From assembly GCA_946480465.1 (NCBI GenBank), contig CAMLJY010000093.1:1-19293 (forward strand): a DNA stretch of 19,293 bases. Direction: 5' to 3'. The number at the start of each line of letters is the position of its first letter. Within the stretch, counting starts at the first letter, position 1. The position numbers and the translations under genes were made by a program. Below are positions 15,419 through 19,293 of the stretch, piece after piece. The DNA comes from an uncultured Burkholderiales bacterium. GTDB taxonomy: Bacteria > Pseudomonadota > Gammaproteobacteria > Burkholderiales > Burkholderiaceae. The notes below the pieces were generated by a model. That model did not search any database. It worked only from the letters and a program-made list of their open reading frames with translations, and was not told the DNA's origin.

Positions 15419-16105
15419 TCAGTGGCGGTGGGTGTGATGCGCATCGGGCACGTGCGGGTGGGCATGCCGCATGGGCTCGTGGCGGTGCCGGTGGCTGTGG
15501 GGTCCGGGGGGCATCGGCTCGTGCGGGTGGTCGTGGTGTCGATCGTCGTGCGAGTGCGCATGCTCATGCTCGATCGCCTCGTGCCCGTGCCCGTGCCCGT
15601 GCCCGTGCCCGTGCCCGTGCTCATGGGAATGCGATTCGGACGGCGGCACCCGACAGCATCGGCCCACCCCGCCCATCATGGCCAGGCCGGTGGAGCGATC
15701 GCCCATCACGATTGCGGCCAGCAGCATGGCTGTCCACGCGATCAGCGGGGATCGAGGCCGGAGCGCGGTGGTCTTCGCAGGCCTTGGAGGAAGGGCGGTG
15801 CGGTGGCCCGCAGGCCGCTCATCGCCTGCAGGTCGGCAGGAACAAAAAGGCGCGGGAATCAGCGAGGGTGCCGGCATCAGCACCGGGGTGGACGATGCAT
15901 CCATCACCTGCAGGTGCAGCGAGGCTTCGCTGGAATCGTCGTCGTGGCTCGTGCCGTCGTCGTGGTGGTGATGGGCCTGCTCGGCCCAGTGGGCCAGCGC
16001 ATGGCCGCTGTGATCGGATGCTAGCGCGATGGACTTGCCTAGCGCCGCGAAGCCGTGGCAGGGCAAGAGCACGGCGACGATGAGGACGACGAGCCGGCGG
16101 GGCAT
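15419..16105 (-). CDS. Secreted His-rich protein, probably a frameshift fusion of two reading frames
   Basis: As sequenced, one open frame of 228 codons. The N-terminus is a clear signal peptide (MPRRLVVLIVAVLLPCHGFAA). A region with HHHHDD and HDDDSSEAS (about 40-60) follows and recalls small secreted proteins found beside czc-type metal-efflux genes (CzcI-like, low certainty). After residue 87 the frame looks non-native until a hydrophobic stretch, MLLAAIVMG (about 127). The last 80 residues are extremely His-rich: six GH repeats, then alternating H with D, E, P and R, ending HTHRH. Metal binding is likely from composition. If the frameshift is real or an error, the tail would be a separate 102-residue protein starting at ATG 15727. 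No metal transporter gene is visible nearby. Confidence 0.55.
   Translation of the reverse strand: MPRRLVVLIVAVLLPCHGFAALGKSIALASDHSGHALAHWAEQAHHHHDDGTSHDDDSSEASLHLQVMDASSTPVLMPAPSLIPAPFCSCRPAGDERPAGHRTALPPRPAKTTALRPRSPLIAWTAMLLAAIVMGDRSTGLAMMGGVGRCCRVPPSESHSHEHGHGHGHGHGHGHEAIEHEHAHSHDDRHHDHPHEPMPPGPHSHRHRHEPMRHAHPHVPDAHHTHRH
15581..15616 (-). repeat. Hexanucleotide repeat (gtgccc)6 encoding Gly-His pairs
   Basis: Six perfect copies of gtgccc on the plus strand (minus strand gggcac) encode a Gly-His run in the His-rich tail. Because the unit is six bases, copy-number change would alter the number of GH pairs without shifting the frame. Confidence 0.9.
15742..16105 (-). pseudogene. Likely frameshifted CzcI-like secreted protein
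   Basis: Removing one T from the T5 run at 15844-15848 joins the first 87 codons to another frame. It reads on as VPADLQAMSGLRA, then FLQGLRRPPR, and stops at TGA 15744-15742, giving a 120-residue protein. The restored C-terminus (F-L-x-G-x-x-R-P-P-R) is the ending I expect for this family of small secreted proteins. The restored stop lies just before ATG 15727 of the His-rich frame, which makes a sensible two-gene layout. The change could be a genuine mutation, phase-variation-like slippage or a sequencing error. Confidence 0.55.
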
Positions 16106-16210
16106 GGCGGGGAGTCTGGCGCCCGGCCGCGACAGGGCGTCCGGCGGCGTTCGCGGGTCGCCGCATGGCGCCCCCGAACGAAGGGCCGCGCGCACCACGC
16201 GCCGGCAGGC

Positions 16211-16228
16211 GATTGCGCACGCGCAATC
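16211..16228. promoter_or_regulatory. Operator-like 8+2+8 palindrome in the divergent intergenic region
   Basis: gattgcgc and gcgcaatc are exact reverse complements with ac between them. The palindrome lies in the 180 bases between the divergent His-rich gene and the propeller/dockerin gene, 58 bases before the latter's start. It could be a regulator site. No regulator gene is adjacent and no clear promoter boxes were found. Confidence 0.4.
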
Positions 16229-16258
16229 GGCCGCGGGCGCGGCGACAAGAGGATTCGT

Positions 16259-16280
16259 CCAGTCATTCACGACTGGAGGA
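16259..16280 (+). promoter_or_regulatory. Strong ribosome site partly inside a small hairpin
   Basis: GGAGGA (16275-16280) lies 5 bases before the ATG at 16286. Its first two bases are the end of a hairpin, ccagtc (16259-16264) paired with gactgg (16271-16276) around a 6-nt loop. The hairpin may mildly affect initiation. The ribosome site decides the start codon. Confidence 0.5.
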
Positions 16281-16285
16281 ATTTC

Positions 16286-17782
16286 ATGAAACTCGGATGG
16301 ACTGTGGCCGCCGCCGTATGCGCCTGCCTGTCGATCGCGCAGCCGGCCGCGGCGAAGTCGCTCTACATCATCGCCAACATCAACGCGAGCCCGACGCCGA
16401 TACGCACCTACGACATCCAGTCGGCGCCGAACCATCTGGTGTTCCAGGCCACGCAGAACGTGCCGGCCTTCGCGGGGGGCGCCGTGGGCCTGGGGCTGGA
16501 CAGCACCTCGAAGAAGCTGTTCGTGACCTACGAGGTCAGCAACGTCATCCAGCTGCTGGACGCGACGACGTTCGCCAACCTCGGCACCACGATCGCACCG
16601 GGCGCCAGCAACCTGGCGGGCATCGTCGTCGACCAGGGCAAGAACAAGGTCTATACCGTCGACCGCGAGACCGACCGCCTCTACGTCTACTCGTGGACCG
16701 CGGCGACCAACACGCTGACGCTCGATGGCGGCACGTTCAAAGCGCTGGCCGGCGTGTCCCGTGCGAACGGCATTGCGCTGGACGAGTCGCGCGGCCGCCT
16801 CTACATCGGCGACCGCGACACGCGCGTCGTCCGCTACTTCGACACGACGACCTGGGCCTTGGCCGGCAGCATCGACCTTGCCGCCTGCAACCAGTCGGTC
16901 CAGGGCATCGCGGTCGACACCAAGCGCAACACGCTGTTCACCGGCAACTCCTACCCGCCCTACGGCAGCCTGGGCCGGCTCTGCCGCTACGACCTGAACA
17001 CCAGCGCCGAGAGCTTCTACACGCTGCCTGGCTACCCGGGCGACAACATCGTCGGCGTCGCCGTCGACGAAGACACCGGCAACGTGTACGCAAGCACCGG
17101 CAACCAGGGCAGCGGCGGGACCGACACGCTGATCGTGTTCGATCGCAACCTGGCGGTGCTGAAGAACGACATCGGGGACATGGGCAACCCCACCGGCATC
17201 GCCATTCCGCGCGTCGACGTCTCGTTCAACCCGTTGAACCTGACCAAGACGGCTGCGCCCGAGCCCGTGAGCAGCGGCGGCAACCTGACCTACACGATCT
17301 GCTACGACAACCTGGCCAATCCGCTGCCGGTGGACAACGTGTCCATCGTCGACGAGTTGCCGGCGCAGACGAGCTTCGTGTCGGCCAGCGGTGGCGGCGT
17401 GTTCGCTGCCGGCAATGTGACGTGGACGCTCGGCACGCTGCCCGGCAATGCGCCGCAGGCCTGCCAGAGCCTCGTCGTCAAGGTCGATGCGCTGGCCGGC
17501 AGTGCGCTGCTCAATCGCGCGACGATCGACAGCGATGCCACGCCGCCGACGAGCCGGACCGCCATCAGCAACGTGATCGCCGGTGGGCCGACGCCGCGTT
17601 GCGACGTCGACGGCGATGGCGACATCGACAAGCGCGACATCGACGCGATCCTGCGCGCCCGCGGCCTGGCCGCCAGCGGGCCCACCGACCCGCGCGACGC
17701 GGATGGCGACAGCTGGATCACCGCGCGCGACGCGAAGCAATGCATCCAGCGCTGCACGCGCACGGCCTGCGCGCCGCAATGA
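16286..17782 (+). CDS. Exported beta-propeller-like protein with DUF11-like and dockerin-like domains
   Basis: The protein has 498 residues. Seen: a signal peptide (MKLGWTVAAAVCACLSIAQPAAA); about 285 residues of repeating strands with G-I-A-V-D type motifs (AGIVVDQGKNKVYTVDRETD, NGIALDESRGRLYIGD, QGIAVDTKRNTLFTGN, VGVAVDEDTGNVYAS), which suggest an NHL/YVTN-like propeller; a DUF11-like beta domain (about 315-425: LTKTAAPEPVSSGGNLTYTI and VSIVDELPA); then a dockerin/EF-hand-like pair, DVDGDGDIDKRD near 440 and DADGDSWITARD near 471, with flanking cysteines. It probably acts outside the inner membrane, with Ca-dependent binding by the last module inferred. It has no PEP-CTERM signal itself. 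The next gene starts 29 bases later. Confidence 0.85.
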   Translation: MKLGWTVAAAVCACLSIAQPAAAKSLYIIANINASPTPIRTYDIQSAPNHLVFQATQNVPAFAGGAVGLGLDSTSKKLFVTYEVSNVIQLLDATTFANLGTTIAPGASNLAGIVVDQGKNKVYTVDRETDRLYVYSWTAATNTLTLDGGTFKALAGVSRANGIALDESRGRLYIGDRDTRVVRYFDTTTWALAGSIDLAACNQSVQGIAVDTKRNTLFTGNSYPPYGSLGRLCRYDLNTSAESFYTLPGYPGDNIVGVAVDEDTGNVYASTGNQGSGGTDTLIVFDRNLAVLKNDIGDMGNPTGIAIPRVDVSFNPLNLTKTAAPEPVSSGGNLTYTICYDNLANPLPVDNVSIVDELPAQTSFVSASGGGVFAAGNVTWTLGTLPGNAPQACQSLVVKVDALAGSALLNRATIDSDATPPTSRTAISNVIAGGPTPRCDVDGDGDIDKRDIDAILRARGLAASGPTDPRDADGDSWITARDAKQCIQRCTRTACAPQ

Positions 17783-17811
17783 GCATGACCGGTCAACCAA
17801 GGAGAACTCCC

Positions 17812-18474
17812 ATGAGAAGAATCCTCGCGATGTTGGTGGCGCTGCTGCTGGGCTGCGCCGGGGCTGCCCAGGCGACGCCGCTGTCCTTGCTGCTGCAGGG
17901 CGGCTCGATCACCGTGGGCGACAAGCTGTTCGACCAATGGGCGCTGCAGGCGCCGCTGATCGATTCGACAGGGCAGGTGAACCTGGACCTGATCGACGTG
18001 ACCGGCTTCGTCCAGGGCAACACCGTCGGCCTGCGCTTCGACAGCGGCGCAACGCTCGGGCTGTCCGGCGATCAGCTCATCGACCTGTTCTTCGGCTATC
18101 GCGTCTCGGTGCTGCCGGGCAGCGGCATGGCGATCACCGAAGCGGGCTGGCATCTGATGGAAGGCGGCTTCGCCGGCGATGGTCTGACCGCCTTGATCGG
18201 CGACGTCTACGACGCATCGCACGCATTGCTCGGCAGCGCGGACCTGGAGGCCAGCGGGGCGGGCCTGACGCTCTCGGACAGCGCCGGCTTTGCCGGGCAG
18301 CATGAGCTGTTCGTGGACACCAACCTGCTGCTGTACGGCTTCGCCGCCGGCGACGCCACGCACCTCGACACCTTCGAGCAGCGCTTCACGCAGGTGCCGG
18401 AGCCGGGGTCGCTGCTGCTGCTTGGCGCGGGCATGGCCGCGCTGCTGTCCGCCCGCAGGCGCGTGCGCTGCTGA
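17812..18474 (+). CDS. PEP-CTERM sorting-signal protein
   Basis: A 220-residue exported protein. The N-terminus is a signal peptide (MRRILAMLVALLLGCAGAAQA). The C-terminus is a textbook PEP-CTERM signal: VPEPGSLLLLGAGMAALLSARRRVRC has the V-P-E-P motif at 195-198, a hydrophobic segment and a basic end. The signal is recognised by an exosortase, which lies elsewhere in the genome. The middle is a predicted beta-rich domain of unknown function, typical of this class. The ATG has aaggag eight bases upstream. It lies 29 bases after the dockerin-like gene, so the two probably share one transcript. The 61 bases after its stop separate it from the convergent DoxX gene. Confidence 0.9.
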   Translation: MRRILAMLVALLLGCAGAAQATPLSLLLQGGSITVGDKLFDQWALQAPLIDSTGQVNLDLIDVTGFVQGNTVGLRFDSGATLGLSGDQLIDLFFGYRVSVLPGSGMAITEAGWHLMEGGFAGDGLTALIGDVYDASHALLGSADLEASGAGLTLSDSAGFAGQHELFVDTNLLLYGFAAGDATHLDTFEQRFTQVPEPGSLLLLGAGMAALLSARRRVRC

Positions 18475-18535
18475 AGGCAGGGCCGTGCCGCTGGCTGGCG
18501 GCCTGGCGCGGTCAGGTCCGTCGCGTTGAAAGGCC

Positions 18536-19024
18536 CTAGTTGAATCGCCCGCGCAGCCCGCCCACGCTGAAGCGGCCGCCGCCCAGCAGCATCACCGCCA
18601 GCGCGCCGAACAGGAACAGGCCCTGCAGCTCGATGGCCCAGCCGCCTTGCGGTCCCAGCTTGAACACGTCGGCCGCATGCGCGAGCGCAATGGCCACCAC
18701 CATGTTGATCGCCGCCAGCAGCGCCGCCGGCCGCGTCCACAGGCCCAGGATCATCGCCAGCGGCGCCAGCAGTTCGCCGACGAACACGCCGTAGGCCAGC
18801 GCGCCCGGCAGGCCGTGCTGCTGCAGCATGCCGGCGATGCCGTCGACCCCGCCGGCCAGCTTGGCGATGCCGTGCAGCATCAGCATGGCGCCCAGGCTGA
18901 CGCGCAGCAGCAGCTTGCCCAGGTCGTCCAGCACCAGGGCGCGCGCGGTGGCGTCCCAGCGGCGCACCGTCGGCGGGACGGTCTGCGAATAGAAGTTGCT
19001 GTTGGAGTGGGAAAGATCGGCCAT
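18536..19024 (-). CDS. DoxX family inner-membrane protein
   Basis: A 162-residue membrane protein of the DoxX family. Four hydrophobic helices are visible: LLLRVSLGAMLMLHGIAKL (about 36-54, with the family's H-G-x-x-K motif), LAYGVFVGELLAPLAMILGLW, AALLAAINMVVAIALAHA, and ELQGLFLFGALAVMLLGGG; FVGELLAPLAMILG is typical. The exact role in this organism is unknown; family members are linked to redox or quinone-related functions. The ATG at 19024 is used; the frame is open 36 codons further, but that part is unlike the family and overlaps the divergent gene. It is convergent with the PEP-CTERM gene. Confidence 0.9.
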   Translation of the reverse strand: MADLSHSNSNFYSQTVPPTVRRWDATARALVLDDLGKLLLRVSLGAMLMLHGIAKLAGGVDGIAGMLQQHGLPGALAYGVFVGELLAPLAMILGLWTRPAALLAAINMVVAIALAHAADVFKLGPQGGWAIELQGLFLFGALAVMLLGGGRFSVGGLRGRFN

Positions 19025-19100
19025 TGGGGGGGCTCCACGAGGGGTGGGGGCGATGGTTCGAAGCCGGCAACCCCCGTGCCCGGGCGACAATTCGCGCTCC

Positions 19101-19293
19101 ATGACCGCCCCCGCGACCGACCCTGCGGCCACCCGTGCAGAGGACCCCGCACCGCTCGAACCGACGCGGCCCGAGGACTATGAATGCTGCGGCAATGGCT
19201 GCGAACCCTGCGTGTTCGACCTGCATGCCCAGGCGGTGGAGCGGTGGCGCGCCGAGATGAAGGCCTGGCGCGAACGTCAGGCGGCGCGGCCGG
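19101..19293 (+). CDS. Oxidoreductase-like small protein, 3' end cut by window
   Basis: The frame from ATG 19101 is open to the window edge (64 codons seen). After a Thr/Pro/Ala-rich start it has P-T-R-P-E-D-Y-E-C-C-G-N-G-C-E-P-C-V-F-D, the Cys-rich core of the oxidoreductase-like N-terminal family (Oxidored-like). A helix rich in Arg, Ala and Trp follows (VERWRAEMKAWRERQ). Four Cys lie within nine residues and may bind a metal or take part in redox chemistry. Members are usually short, so little is missing. It is divergent from the DoxX gene, with 76 bases between the two starts. Confidence 0.85.
   Translation, partial: MTAPATDPAATRAEDPAPLEPTRPEDYECCGNGCEPCVFDLHAQAVERWRAEMKAWRERQAARP

Noticed and set aside
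16165..18474. 769-codon frame ending in the PEP-CTERM protein
   Set aside because: The first 549 codons are a shadow of the propeller/dockerin gene; the signal peptide and ribosome site at 17812 mark the true start.

Overview
High-GC bacterial DNA. The gene set (a Pseudomonas HSI-I-like type VI secretion operon, PEP-CTERM/exosortase-type surface proteins, a LuxR-type response regulator paired with a hybrid kinase, DoxX and an oxidoreductase-like small protein) points to a betaproteobacterium, probably order Burkholderiales in the Rubrivivax/Leptothrix/Methylibium neighbourhood. The taxonomic call is an inference from gene content and composition, not from a search.

Layout. Positions 1-339 are non-coding: a perfect 14-bp hairpin and a decaying 63-bp tandem repeat lie just past the end of tssH. 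Positions 340-12088 are one minus-strand T6SS operon. In transcription order it is tssA, tssB, tssC, hcp, a second divergent hcp, tagJ, tssE, tssF, tssG, tssH (clpV). Apart from the extra hcp this is the gene order of one half of P. aeruginosa HSI-I. It supplies the sheath (B/C), tube (Hcp), baseplate parts (E/F/G), the assembly cap or chaperone (A), the sheath accessory TagJ and the recycling ATPase. The membrane complex and its baseplate link (tssJ, tssL, tssM, tssK), vgrG, PAAR, effectors and immunity genes are not in the window.

Positions 12089-12446 hold the presumed tssA leader and a perfect 24-bp inverted repeat that overlaps the stop codon of the next gene. Positions 12447-15049 encode, also on the minus strand, a LuxR/NarL-type response regulator followed by a membrane-anchored hybrid histidine kinase. 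They lie directly upstream of the T6SS operon and are candidate regulators of it. An initiator tRNA-fMet gene with a promoter -10 box and a terminator lies at 15174-15250 on the plus strand.

Positions 15419-16105 (minus) hold a small secreted, histidine-containing protein that looks frameshifted at a T5 run, so that it runs into a very His-rich tail. Positions 16286-18474 (plus) are a two-gene unit: an exported beta-propeller-like protein with DUF11-like and dockerin-like domains, then a PEP-CTERM-anchored protein. A DoxX-family membrane protein (minus) and the start of an oxidoreductase-like small protein (plus, cut by the window edge) close the window.

No wholly new system is evident. The best leads are the repeat array grown from the 3' end of tssF, the tandem hcp pair split by a hairpin, the kinase/regulator pair beside the T6SS, the frameshifted His-rich locus and the dockerin/PEP-CTERM pair.
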